NCBI GenBank assembly: GCA_003576905.1
Contig: QEVG01000009.1
Span: forward strand, 62,001-126,000
Source: Planctomycetota bacterium
GTDB taxonomy: Bacteria > Planctomycetota > Phycisphaerae > UBA1845 > UTPLA1
Length of the DNA stretch: 64,000 nt
Direction of reading: 5' to 3'
In this document: positions 25,212 through 33,070 of the stretch, piece after piece
Layout of the letters: every line of letters begins with the position of its first letter
How positions within the stretch are numbered: position 1 is the stretch's first letter
Program-made: the position numbers and the translations under genes
Notes under the pieces: model-generated
Databases searched by the model: none
Seen by the model: only the letters and a program-made list of their open reading frames with translations
What the model was told of the DNA's origin: nothing

Positions 25212-26633
25212 ATGCTTCACATCCCCATCCTTCGAAACGGCAAGCCCTACGAGAGCGTCGACAAGGTCGAGATCGTGCATCATGCCACTGGCGAGCCGGT
25301 CGCACTGGTCAGCCAGGCCAACAGCGGCATGGTCACGCGCGACGTCGCCCGGATGAACTTCCACGCACTCGACGGCCTCACGGTTCCGCAGCTCATGAAC
25401 ATCAGCCGGAAGGCGGCCGAGCTGTTCATGACCGCGTCGCTCCCACTCGGCGACACGATGCAGTCCTTCGACGATTACATCCACCAGCTCTCGGCCACGA
25501 CCGGCATGCCGCAGGCCCTCTGCCGAAACAATGCACAGAAGATCCACCGCGTCATGCACGAGATCGAAACGGTCATCTCCGGCCTGACGCGCGGATTCGA
25601 CCTCTCGATCATCGATCAGGGTTTCGGCCTCGACGGCGGCCGCATGCTCTCCTGGTTCCGAAGGGCACGCGTCTTCGGCGCCGTCCTGCCGAGCAATTCC
25701 CCCGGCGTTCATTCGCTGTGGATTCCGGCCATCGTCCTCAAGACCCCCGTCGCCCTCAAGCCGGGCCGGGAGGAGCCCTGGTCGCCCAACCGCGTCCTGC
25801 AGGCCTTCATGGCGGCTGGTGCGCCGGCGGAGGCGTTCGGCTTCTATCCGACCGATCATGCCGGCGCTGCGGCACTCCTTCGCGCAACCGATCGCTCGAT
25901 GCTCTTCGGCGATGCGTCTATCGCCAGGACCTGGCAGGGTGATTCGCGTGTCGAGGTCCACGGGCCGGGTTACAGCAAGGTCATCCTCGGCGAGGACACC
26001 GCCGACCACTGGGAGAAGTATGTCGAAGTGATGGCTTCGTCCATCTTCGCCAATGGCGGGCGCTCCTGCCTCAATGCCTCCGCCATCTGGACGCCTCGCC
26101 ACGGGCGGCAGATCGCCGAGGCTGTCGCCGCGAAGCTGGCGGGCGTGAAGGCGCTGCCCGCCGATCATCCCGACGCGAAGCTGGCCGCCTTCGCCAATCC
26201 GAAGGTTGCCGAGTCGATCTCAGCCACCGTGGACGCCGGCCTCCGCGAGCCGGGGGCGGAAGATGTCACGATGCGCCTGCGCGGCTCGCCGCGCCTGGTG
26301 AAGGAGGGGCGCATCGCCTGGCTGCTGCCGACGATCATCCGCTGTGACAGCCATGAGCACCCGCTGGCCAATCGTGAATTCCTCTTCCCGTTTGCCTCCG
26401 TCGTCGAGTGCCCAGTGAAGGAGATGCCGGAACGGATCGGACCCTCGCTGATCGTCTCGACCATCACCGGCGACAAGCGCTTCATCTCCGCCATGATGGG
26501 CTCGTCGAACGTCGATCGTTTAAACATCGGGCCGATCCCCACCTGGCGGATCAGCTGGGACCAGCCGCACGAAGGCAACCTCTTCGAGCACCTCTACCGC
26601 CAGCGGGCATTCCAGATCGAGTCGGCCGCGTGA
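25212..26633 (+). CDS. Aldehyde dehydrogenase-superfamily protein (possible acyl reductase)
   Basis: A 473-aa NAD(P)-dependent dehydrogenase. The cofactor region is RRARVFGAVLPSNSPGVHSLWIPAIVLKTPVALKPG, and the catalytic Cys is in IFANGGRSCLNASAIW. The C-terminal part (HPLANREFLFPFASVVECP, KRFISAMMGSSNVDRLNIGPIPTWRISW) keeps the ALDH order. The cofactor stretch resembles the LuxC/acyl-CoA reductase branch more than ordinary aldehyde oxidases, so it may reduce an activated acid to an aldehyde. The ATG at 25212 follows the nucleotidyltransferase by 15 bases. The stop overlaps the next gene as GTGA, so aldehyde and alcohol dehydrogenases are coupled. The direction in the cell is inferred from the gene set. 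Confidence 0.85.
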   Translation: MLHIPILRNGKPYESVDKVEIVHHATGEPVALVSQANSGMVTRDVARMNFHALDGLTVPQLMNISRKAAELFMTASLPLGDTMQSFDDYIHQLSATTGMPQALCRNNAQKIHRVMHEIETVISGLTRGFDLSIIDQGFGLDGGRMLSWFRRARVFGAVLPSNSPGVHSLWIPAIVLKTPVALKPGREEPWSPNRVLQAFMAAGAPAEAFGFYPTDHAGAAALLRATDRSMLFGDASIARTWQGDSRVEVHGPGYSKVILGEDTADHWEKYVEVMASSIFANGGRSCLNASAIWTPRHGRQIAEAVAAKLAGVKALPADHPDAKLAAFANPKVAESISATVDAGLREPGAEDVTMRLRGSPRLVKEGRIAWLLPTIIRCDSHEHPLANREFLFPFASVVECPVKEMPERIGPSLIVSTITGDKRFISAMMGSSNVDRLNIGPIPTWRISWDQPHEGNLFEHLYRQRAFQIESAA

Positions 26634-27805
26634 GAAACGTCGAAACGTCGAAATGGCGAAACGTCGAAACGGCGGCCGGCTCGGCCCCCGTCGTGGAATT
26701 GCTTCGTCATTCGCAGGTGCGGGTCGTGTTTGCGGCGGGCAGCGTTTCGAAACTCGGAACCATCGCAGTCGAAGAAGGCGCGACGCGCGTGCTGCTCGTC
26801 ACTGATCCAGGTCTCGTCGCAGCCGGGCATGCCGATCGGGCTGCCGCGTCGCTTCGGGATGCCGGCGTCGAAGTCACCCTCTTCCATGGCATTCGCGAGA
26901 ATCCGACCACCGGGCACGTCACGGCAGGCGTGCAGGTCGCGCAGCAGCTCGGCATCGACTTCATCGTCGGCCTCGGCGGCGGCAGCGCCATGGACTGCGC
27001 CAAGGGGATCAACTTCATCCTCACGAATGGCGGGCGGATGCAGGACTACTGGGGCGTCGGCAAGGCGACGAAGCCCATGCTCCCGCTGATCGCCGTTCCC
27101 ACCACGGCGGGCACCGGCAGCGAGGCGCAGTCCTTCGCCCTCATCACCGACCCGGCAACACACCAGAAGATGGCCTGTGGCGACAAGAAAGCCCTTGCGC
27201 GAGTGGCGATTCTTGATCCTGATTTGATCCGCACCGTGCCGAAGGCCGTCGCCGCCGCCACCGGCATTGATGCCGTTTCGCATGCCGTCGAGACGGCCGG
27301 CACCAACCAGCGGACGGATGTTTCCCGCGCCCTGTCGCGCGAGGCCTGGACTCGACTGGAGCCGGCCTTCGAAGCCTATACTCGCGATCCCGATCAGGCA
27401 GGCCCGCGCGAGGCCATGCTGCTCGGCGCGCACCTCGCCGGTGCCGCCATTGAGGCATCCATGCTCGGCGCGGCCCATGCCTGCGCCAATCCGCTTACGG
27501 CGAAGTTCGGAATTGTTCACGGCATCGCCGTCGGCGCGATGCTTCCCCACGTCGTGCGATTCAACGCCGCCAACGGGCATAATCCCTATGCCGATCTTGA
27601 CCCGGATGCACACCGCCTCGCCGATCGAATCGATCGAATGCTGCAGCTCGCCGGCCTCCCGCGTCGCCTGGCGGGTCTTGGCGTCCAACGCGCCGACTTG
27701 CCGGAACTTTCCGCGATGGCCGCTCGGCAGTGGACGGCGGGCTTCAATCCGCGGCCGGTGGGGGCGGACGACCTTCTTTCGGTGTACCGGTCTGCGCTTG
27801 AATAG
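26630..27805 (+). CDS. Iron-containing (group III) alcohol dehydrogenase
   Basis: NAD(P)-dependent alcohol dehydrogenase of the Fe-ADH family. Motifs: the cofactor loop FIVGLGGGSAMDCAKGINF, PTTAGTGSEAQSFALI, and the metal-binding His/Asp set across IDAVSHAVETAG (an Asp and two His equivalents), LGAAHACANPL and FGIVHGIAVGAML. The domain itself starts at about VELLRHSQVRVVFAAGS. I begin at GTG 26630, which overlaps the ALDH stop. The first 14 codons are made of 8-bp repeats (26634-26673), so the true start may instead be GTG 26693. The pair ALDH + Fe-ADH would interconvert acid derivative, aldehyde and alcohol. Confidence 0.88.
   Translation: MRNVETSKWRNVETAAGSAPVVELLRHSQVRVVFAAGSVSKLGTIAVEEGATRVLLVTDPGLVAAGHADRAAASLRDAGVEVTLFHGIRENPTTGHVTAGVQVAQQLGIDFIVGLGGGSAMDCAKGINFILTNGGRMQDYWGVGKATKPMLPLIAVPTTAGTGSEAQSFALITDPATHQKMACGDKKALARVAILDPDLIRTVPKAVAAATGIDAVSHAVETAGTNQRTDVSRALSREAWTRLEPAFEAYTRDPDQAGPREAMLLGAHLAGAAIEASMLGAAHACANPLTAKFGIVHGIAVGAMLPHVVRFNAANGHNPYADLDPDAHRLADRIDRMLQLAGLPRRLAGLGVQRADLPELSAMAARQWTAGFNPRPVGADDLLSVYRSALE
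26634..26673 (+). repeat. Five tandem 8-bp units at the start of the alcohol dehydrogenase gene
   Basis: The units are GAAACGTC, GAAACGTC, GAAATGGC, GAAACGTC and GAAACGGC, laid end to end. Eight is not a multiple of three, so gain or loss of one unit would shift the frame of anything translated through it. Confidence 0.85.
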
Positions 27806-27900
27806 ACCGGTCGCGAGCCTCGCGTTTTCCCCGCGGGCGATTCCCGCTATCATTTCAGGCTCACCCGGTATGACACTGGAATCATGAATTGAGAGCCCGA

Positions 27901-29244
27901 ATGTCCGAACTGACTCCCCGACAGATCGTCGCCGCGCTGGATAAGTACATCATCGGCCAGGCCGCCGCAAAGCGGGCCATCGCCATTGCCATCCGGAATC
28001 GTTGGCGCAGGCTCCAGCTTCCCGAGGGAATGCGCGAGGAAGTCGGGCCCAAGAACATTCTCATGATCGGTCCGACCGGCGTGGGCAAGACGGAAATCGC
28101 CCGGCGCATGGCGGCCCTGGTGAACGCCCCATTCCTCAAGATCGAGGCGACCAAGTTTACCGAAGTCGGCTATGTCGGCCGCGATGTCGACTCGATGATA
28201 CGCGACCTTGTGGAACTCGCGGTGAACATGGTCGAACAGGAACAGACCGAAGTCGTTCGCGAGAAGGCCGAGCAGCTCGTGGAGGAGCGCCTCCTCGATG
28301 AGTTACTCCCCGACAATACGGAGACGCTGCCCAGTGAATCGGATTCGGAGGCCGAAGCCCGGCGGCAGCGCACGCGCGACAAGCTGCGGGCACAACTGCG
28401 CGAGGGCCAGTTCGAGGAGCGGATGGTTGAGCTGCGCGTCGAACAGAAGATCGCCCCGATGGGCATGTTCGCCACCACGATGGGCCCGGACCAGATGGGA
28501 CCGGAGATCCAGGACCTGATGGATCGGCTGATGCCCAGCCAGCGGAAGGACCGCAAGGTCAGCATCCGCGAGGCGCGGCGCATCATCTTCGAGCAGGAGT
28601 GCGAAAAGCTCATTGACCGCGAAAAAGTTAAGGAGATGGCCGTTCATCGGACCGAAAACAGCGGAATCGTTTTCATCGACGAGATGGACAAGCTCTGCGG
28701 CGGGCGGCAGTCGAGCGGGCCGGATGTAAGCCGACAGGGCGTTCAGCGCGACCTGCTGCCGATCATCGAAGGCAGCACGATCAACACGCGGCACGGCTCG
28801 GTCAAGACCGATCACATCCTTTTCGTTGCGGCCGGCGCATTCCACACGGCCAAGCCGAGCGATCTGATGCCCGAGCTTCAGGGTCGCCTGCCGATCCGCG
28901 TGGAGCTGGAAGACCTGACGCGGGAGGACTTCCGGCGGATTCTCACCGAGCCGGAGAATGCCCTGACCAAACAGCATGTCGCGCTCATGGCGACCGAGGG
29001 TGTGACGATCCGCTTCACCGATGACGCGGTGGACGCAATGGCCACCATCGCAGCGCAGGTCAATCAGAGCACGGAAAACATCGGCGCCCGGCGGCTGCAT
29101 ACGATCATGGAAAAAGTGATGGAGTCCATCTCCTTCGATGCGCCCGAGATGTCCGGCAAGGCCGTCACCATCGACGCGGGCTATGTCCGGGACAAGCTTG
29201 CGGAAATCGTGAAGGACGAGGATCTGAGCAAGTTCATACTTTGA
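27901..29244 (+). CDS. hslU: HslU, ATPase subunit of the HslVU protease
   Basis: AAA+ unfoldase that feeds proteins to the HslV peptidase. The N-terminal TPRQIVAALDKYIIGQ is diagnostic; Walker A is GPTGVGKTE (residues 57-65), followed by EATKFTEVGYVGRDVDSMIRDL, the pore loop containing GYVG. Walker B is GIVFIDEMDKL, with sensor 2 in STENIGARRLHTIMEKV and the C-terminal DLSKFIL that inserts into HslV. The I-domain is present (about residues 110-235). Length is 447 aa. I start at ATG 27901 with GAGAG upstream; a TTG at 27889 would add four residues. No hslV lies next to it, which is unusual for this pair. Confidence 0.95.
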   Translation: MSELTPRQIVAALDKYIIGQAAAKRAIAIAIRNRWRRLQLPEGMREEVGPKNILMIGPTGVGKTEIARRMAALVNAPFLKIEATKFTEVGYVGRDVDSMIRDLVELAVNMVEQEQTEVVREKAEQLVEERLLDELLPDNTETLPSESDSEAEARRQRTRDKLRAQLREGQFEERMVELRVEQKIAPMGMFATTMGPDQMGPEIQDLMDRLMPSQRKDRKVSIREARRIIFEQECEKLIDREKVKEMAVHRTENSGIVFIDEMDKLCGGRQSSGPDVSRQGVQRDLLPIIEGSTINTRHGSVKTDHILFVAAGAFHTAKPSDLMPELQGRLPIRVELEDLTREDFRRILTEPENALTKQHVALMATEGVTIRFTDDAVDAMATIAAQVNQSTENIGARRLHTIMEKVMESISFDAPEMSGKAVTIDAGYVRDKLAEIVKDEDLSKFIL

Positions 29245-29336
29245 CCGAACGCCCAGAACGCCGAGGGCTCGAACTCTGATGGGCTTCGCCGCGCGAAACA
29301 GCTACCGCGTTTCGGTCATTCACTGGAGCTTCCGCC

Positions 29337-30110
29337 ATGTCAACGCTTCAATGCATCATCGCGTTGTGCCTGCTCTTCCCTTTCGGCGCCGATGCGGCGC
29401 CGGCGAAGCAGACCGTCACGTTTGAGACTTCCGACGGCGTGAAGATCGAGGCGGACTACTACCCCCCGATCGTGAAGTCCGGGGCGAAGGCCCCGGTCGC
29501 CATCTGCATTCATATGTACCCGGCCGATCGCAGGAGCTGGGAGCCGCTGGTACCCGGCCTGCGCGAGGGCAGCCCCGGCTTCGCGGTCCTCGCCTACGAC
29601 ATCCGCGGCCACGGCGGCAGCACGGAGCCGAAGGAGAAGAACCTGAAGGCCATGTACGACGGCCGCGATCCCGAGCTCTTCAAAAACGCATGGAAGGATG
29701 TTGAGGCGGCCAGGAAGTGGCTGGAGAAGCAGCCCGGCGTGGACACGAGCCGGATCGCCCTCATCGGCGCGAGCATCGGCTGCAGCATCTCCCTCGACTA
29801 CGGCGGGCGTGACAAGGATGTGAAGGCCATCGTGTGCCTCTCGCCGGGCACGAATTACTTCGAGGTTGACTCGATTTCCCATATCAAGAAGTGCGGTGGT
29901 ATCCCCGTGCTCTTGATTTCGCCCGAAGGGGAATACTCGGCGATCGAAGAACTCATCGCGGCTTCGGGGGGCAAGGCAAAAGGACTGAAGTATCCGGGCG
30001 GCCGAGAGTGGCACGGCACGAAGATGTTCGACGAGAATTACCAGGATCACGAAGTGGTCAGGAAGCGCATCGTATCACACGTGGCTCAGGCCGTGAGCCG
30101 CGAGAAGTAG
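29337..30110 (+). CDS. Exported alpha/beta-hydrolase (dienelactone-hydrolase-like)
   Basis: A 257-aa hydrolase with signal peptide (CIIALCLLFPFGADAA). The fold is shown by the oxyanion region VAICIHMYPADRRSW, by YDIRGHGGSTEP, and by the nucleophile elbow GASIGCSISL with the catalytic Ser. A late Asp/Glu-bearing strand VLLISPEGEYS and the probable catalytic His in REWHGTKMF complete the triad. Substrate unknown; esters or peptides are possible. It is preceded by hslU with about 90 bases between them and followed by a tRNA-modification gene, so its neighbours do not indicate a role. Confidence 0.85.
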   Translation: MSTLQCIIALCLLFPFGADAAPAKQTVTFETSDGVKIEADYYPPIVKSGAKAPVAICIHMYPADRRSWEPLVPGLREGSPGFAVLAYDIRGHGGSTEPKEKNLKAMYDGRDPELFKNAWKDVEAARKWLEKQPGVDTSRIALIGASIGCSISLDYGGRDKDVKAIVCLSPGTNYFEVDSISHIKKCGGIPVLLISPEGEYSAIEELIAASGGKAKGLKYPGGREWHGTKMFDENYQDHEVVRKRIVSHVAQAVSREK

Positions 30111-30191
30111 ACAGGGCCGATCAGGGTCTCCAGGCATCGCCCATCCGCACTGCGCGGCTGGCATTGGACTCATTACTATCATCAGGCTGTC

Positions 30192-31274
30192 ATGCTCCGT
30201 ATCGGCAACATCCAACTCGACGTACCCTTCGTTCAGGCCGCGCTCTCCGGCTACAGCGACGCCGCCATGCGCTTGCTTGCGCGCGAGTATGGGTGCCCGT
30301 ACACGATCAACGAAGTCGTCCTCGATCGCCTCGTCGCCCAGGGCGGCCGAAAGATGTACCGCATGCTGGCGATTCCGCCCGGCGATCACCCCGTCGGCGG
30401 CCAGCTCATGGGCAGCGAGCCGGAGCAGTTCGCCGAGGCGGCCAACCTCCTTGTCGATATCGGCTATGATGTGATCGACATCAACTTCGGCTGCCCGGTG
30501 AAAAAAGTGCTCGGCCGCTGCCGCGGGGGCTTCCTCCTGTCCGTGCCCGACCAGGCCCGTGAGATCATCCGCCGCGTGTACGAGGCGGTCGGCAACCGTG
30601 TGCCGGTCACGCTCAAGATGCGCCGTGGCATGGATGACAGCGCCGAAAGTGAACATAACTTCTTCTCAGTGCTCGATGCCGCATTCGAGACCGGGCTTTC
30701 CGCCGTCACCGTCCACGGCCGCACCGTCAAGCAGCGCTACGTCGGCCCGAGCAACTGGGAGTTTCTCGCCCGAGTGAAGCGGCATGTCGGCGAACGGGTC
30801 ATTCTCGGCAGCGGCGATCTATTCAGTGCGGAGGATTGTGCCCGCATGCTCCGCGAGACAGGCGTGGACGGCTGCTCCATCGCACGGGGGGCGATCGGCA
30901 ACCCGTTCATTTTCCGCGAACTTCGGACCCTCCTCGAATCGCCATCGTGTCCTGCCGATTTGCCGCCGCCCCCGAGCATTAGCGAACAGCGTCGCGCGCT
31001 CGAACGGCACTACGCGCTCATGGCTGATCTGCACGGTGAGTCGTTCGCCGGGCCGCTCCTGCGCAAGTACGGCGTGCGCTACAGCGAGCTTCACCCCTGC
31101 CATGCGGACGTGAAGATGGCCTTTCTCGCCGTGAAGTCGGCGGATGACTGGCAACGCATGCTGGACACATGGTACGGCGATGAATCGCGATATCCGCCCG
31201 TGACGCGCCGCACCCGGCCGGAGGCGCTGATCGCCGCCGGGGCGAGCTGGGACTGCGAATCCGTCGGGGCGTAG
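30192..31274 (+). CDS. tRNA-dihydrouridine synthase
   Basis: FMN- and NADPH-dependent enzyme that reduces uridines in the tRNA D-loop. TIM-barrel motifs: ALSGYSDAAMRLLAREYG, QLMGSEPEQFAEAANLL, the catalytic Cys in DINFGCPVKKVLGRCRGG, PVTLKMRRGMDD, TVHGRTVKQRYVGPSNW, ILGSGDLFSAEDC and SIARGAIGNPFIF. A C-terminal helical RNA-binding domain follows. 360 aa fits DusB-type enzymes, but the exact Dus subfamily cannot be told by eye. The next gene begins four bases after the stop, so the two are likely co-transcribed. Confidence 0.93.
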   Translation: MLRIGNIQLDVPFVQAALSGYSDAAMRLLAREYGCPYTINEVVLDRLVAQGGRKMYRMLAIPPGDHPVGGQLMGSEPEQFAEAANLLVDIGYDVIDINFGCPVKKVLGRCRGGFLLSVPDQAREIIRRVYEAVGNRVPVTLKMRRGMDDSAESEHNFFSVLDAAFETGLSAVTVHGRTVKQRYVGPSNWEFLARVKRHVGERVILGSGDLFSAEDCARMLRETGVDGCSIARGAIGNPFIFRELRTLLESPSCPADLPPPPSISEQRRALERHYALMADLHGESFAGPLLRKYGVRYSELHPCHADVKMAFLAVKSADDWQRMLDTWYGDESRYPPVTRRTRPEALIAAGASWDCESVGA

Positions 31275-31277
31275 CGA

Positions 31278-31862
31278 ATGGATTTTCTATCTACGCTCTT
31301 CTTCGAGAGCCCGATCTACCTGGGGATCTTCTCAATCTTTCTGCTCGGAGCTTCGCTCTACGTTCGCCGTGCTCGGCCCACGACGGTGGGGCGATGGAGC
31401 GTTCCGGCAGCGCTCGGGCTGATCCTGCTGCTCCTTGGCGTGCAACGGATTGTGACCACCGAGCGGGAACGCATTCGTACGGCGACGCAGGAGTTCGTCG
31501 CCGCCGTTGAGCGCAAGGACCTGGGCGCGATCCGCGCGGCCCTCAGTCCTGCATACAGTGCTGACGAAATGAACGCGGATGCGATGACCGAGTACCTTGA
31601 GTCGGTGCTGGCCCGCCTCAGGCTCTATGACTCCAGACTCATGCGCCGCGAAGTTACCGTTCGTGGGCGCGACGCCGATATGCTTCTGACCGCCCGGGCC
31701 ACCGTCAGTGTCGAAGGAGGGATCGGCGATATGCACTGGGGAACCTGGAAGATCGGGTGGACGAAAGAGGGCGAAACCTGGCGAATCACCTCCCTTGTGC
31801 CGGTTGTTATCGACGGCGTTCCGTTCGATTCACTTCGCCAGTTGCGGCCGTACGTCCCGTGA
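31278..31862 (+). CDS. Small membrane-anchored protein with an NTF2/SnoaL-like domain
   Basis: A 194-aa protein. Two N-terminal membrane helices (IYLGIFSIFLLGASLYVRR and PAALGLILLLLGVQRIV) precede a soluble domain of about 125 residues. The domain has an amphipathic start (FVAAVERKDLGAIRAALSP) and a beta-sheet end (WGTWKIGWTKEGETWRITSLVPVVIDGVPF). That order, helix with Val/Ala then curved sheet with W-x-I-T-S-L, is the style of NTF2/SnoaL-like domains, which often bind small ligands. I see no catalytic residues. Convergent with the amidohydrolase gene, and possibly coupled to the Dus gene just upstream. The function is unknown. Confidence 0.65.
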   Translation: MDFLSTLFFESPIYLGIFSIFLLGASLYVRRARPTTVGRWSVPAALGLILLLLGVQRIVTTERERIRTATQEFVAAVERKDLGAIRAALSPAYSADEMNADAMTEYLESVLARLRLYDSRLMRREVTVRGRDADMLLTARATVSVEGGIGDMHWGTWKIGWTKEGETWRITSLVPVVIDGVPFDSLRQLRPYVP

Positions 31863-31886
31863 TGTGTTCCGGTGGCGAGCAACCTA

Positions 31887-32966
31887 TTATCGCTCGACGC
31901 CGAGGAGCGCCGCGGCCTGGGTGAACACACATTCATCAAACCCAAGCGCCCGCTTAAGGCGAATGTCCTGCTCCACCCACGACACGTGCGCCTTGATTGC
32001 GCGGCGCTCCGACCGCGACACTTTTCGCCAGAACGGCCATGTAAGTACGGGGATCGGGTAGTCGCTGCCCCAGACGAGCTTGCGATGCACGCGCCGGTCG
32101 GCGGCGATCCGGGCGAGCCATCCGGTCCTGCCAAAGGCGGCAAGGGCGGAAATGTCCGCGTAGAGCGGGGCCTCGCTGAATTCGCCGAGCATGGTCTCGA
32201 TCAACCGGTGGAAGCCATCCGCGCTTTGCCAGAAAAAAGAAGGCGTGGCGACATGGGCGACGATTGTCGGCGGCATCGCGCCCGCCCGGCGCAAGTGCCG
32301 CAGGACGTCCAGCATCGGACCGGGGTGCTCAAACTCCATGTGCTGCCGCGACAAGGACATTTCGCCGCCGTAGTGAATCAGCATCGGCATTCCGATCTCG
32401 CCCGCCCGGCGCAGAAACGCGATTGTGCGGGGGTCTTCCGCCCGAATATTCTGGTGAATCGGCAGCCACTTGTTCAGCACGGCGCCGGCCGCCCGGACCT
32501 CGCTCAGCATGTCGCACGCGCCGGGCCGATAGGGGTGAATCGAGGCGCCGAAGAGATAACGATCCGGGCGTTCCGCGCACATGAACCGCACAAGGCTGTT
32601 GGATGCGTAAATGTCGCTGCCCCGTTTCTGACCCCGCTTCGCCATGCCGATCACTCGGCCGTCATCGGCGCGATACTCGTCAAATGCGAGCAGGACAAGG
32701 CGATCCACGCTGGGCATGCTGGACCAGTGCTGTTCGTTGACGGCCTCGATCCGGTGGTCGAGCGCATCGCCGCGGTCCAGGCGCGGGTCGATTCCCAGCC
32801 ATCGCTTCACAAAGTACCAGGCGGGACGCGCGAGAAGCCGCGGCGAAAGGAAACTGTCAAAGCCCGGCGTGCCCTCGGCCCCGTCCCGTTCGAAAGAAAA
32901 CCGTGGGATGTCCGATCGAATCCGGCGAGCCGAAAGACCGACATGGCAGTGAACGTCGATGACCAT
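31887..32966 (-). CDS. Metal-dependent amidohydrolase family protein (COG2159-like)
   Basis: TIM-barrel hydrolase or decarboxylase. The metal motif is VIDVHCHVGL (DxHxH) at the N-terminus. A His in MLIHYGGE, a His in TIVAHVAT, and an Asp in WGSDYPIPVLTW give the remaining ligands. About 359 aa from the ATG at 32966; a longer frame to 33014 adds residues unlike the family. There is no clear ribosome-binding site. It is divergent from the GMC oxidoreductase with about 100 bases between starts and may share its regulation. Related enzymes hydrolyse cyclic amides or decarboxylate aromatic acids, but the substrate is unknown. Confidence 0.82.
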   Translation of the reverse strand: MVIDVHCHVGLSARRIRSDIPRFSFERDGAEGTPGFDSFLSPRLLARPAWYFVKRWLGIDPRLDRGDALDHRIEAVNEQHWSSMPSVDRLVLLAFDEYRADDGRVIGMAKRGQKRGSDIYASNSLVRFMCAERPDRYLFGASIHPYRPGACDMLSEVRAAGAVLNKWLPIHQNIRAEDPRTIAFLRRAGEIGMPMLIHYGGEMSLSRQHMEFEHPGPMLDVLRHLRRAGAMPPTIVAHVATPSFFWQSADGFHRLIETMLGEFSEAPLYADISALAAFGRTGWLARIAADRRVHRKLVWGSDYPIPVLTWPFWRKVSRSERRAIKAHVSWVEQDIRLKRALGFDECVFTQAAALLGVER

Positions 32967-33070
32967 GAGCGAGGGTCGCCGTCCCCGGGTTCGGCACCTG
33001 ATTGAAACATCCATGCGACGCGTATCCGGGTTTTCACGCCGCGGGCCGGCGGGAGTATAACAGGCGACCT

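Noticed and set aside
26634-26673. The 8-bp repeats as a CRISPR or attachment site
   Set aside because: The units are contiguous, only 8 bases long, without spacers, and lie within a coding frame.
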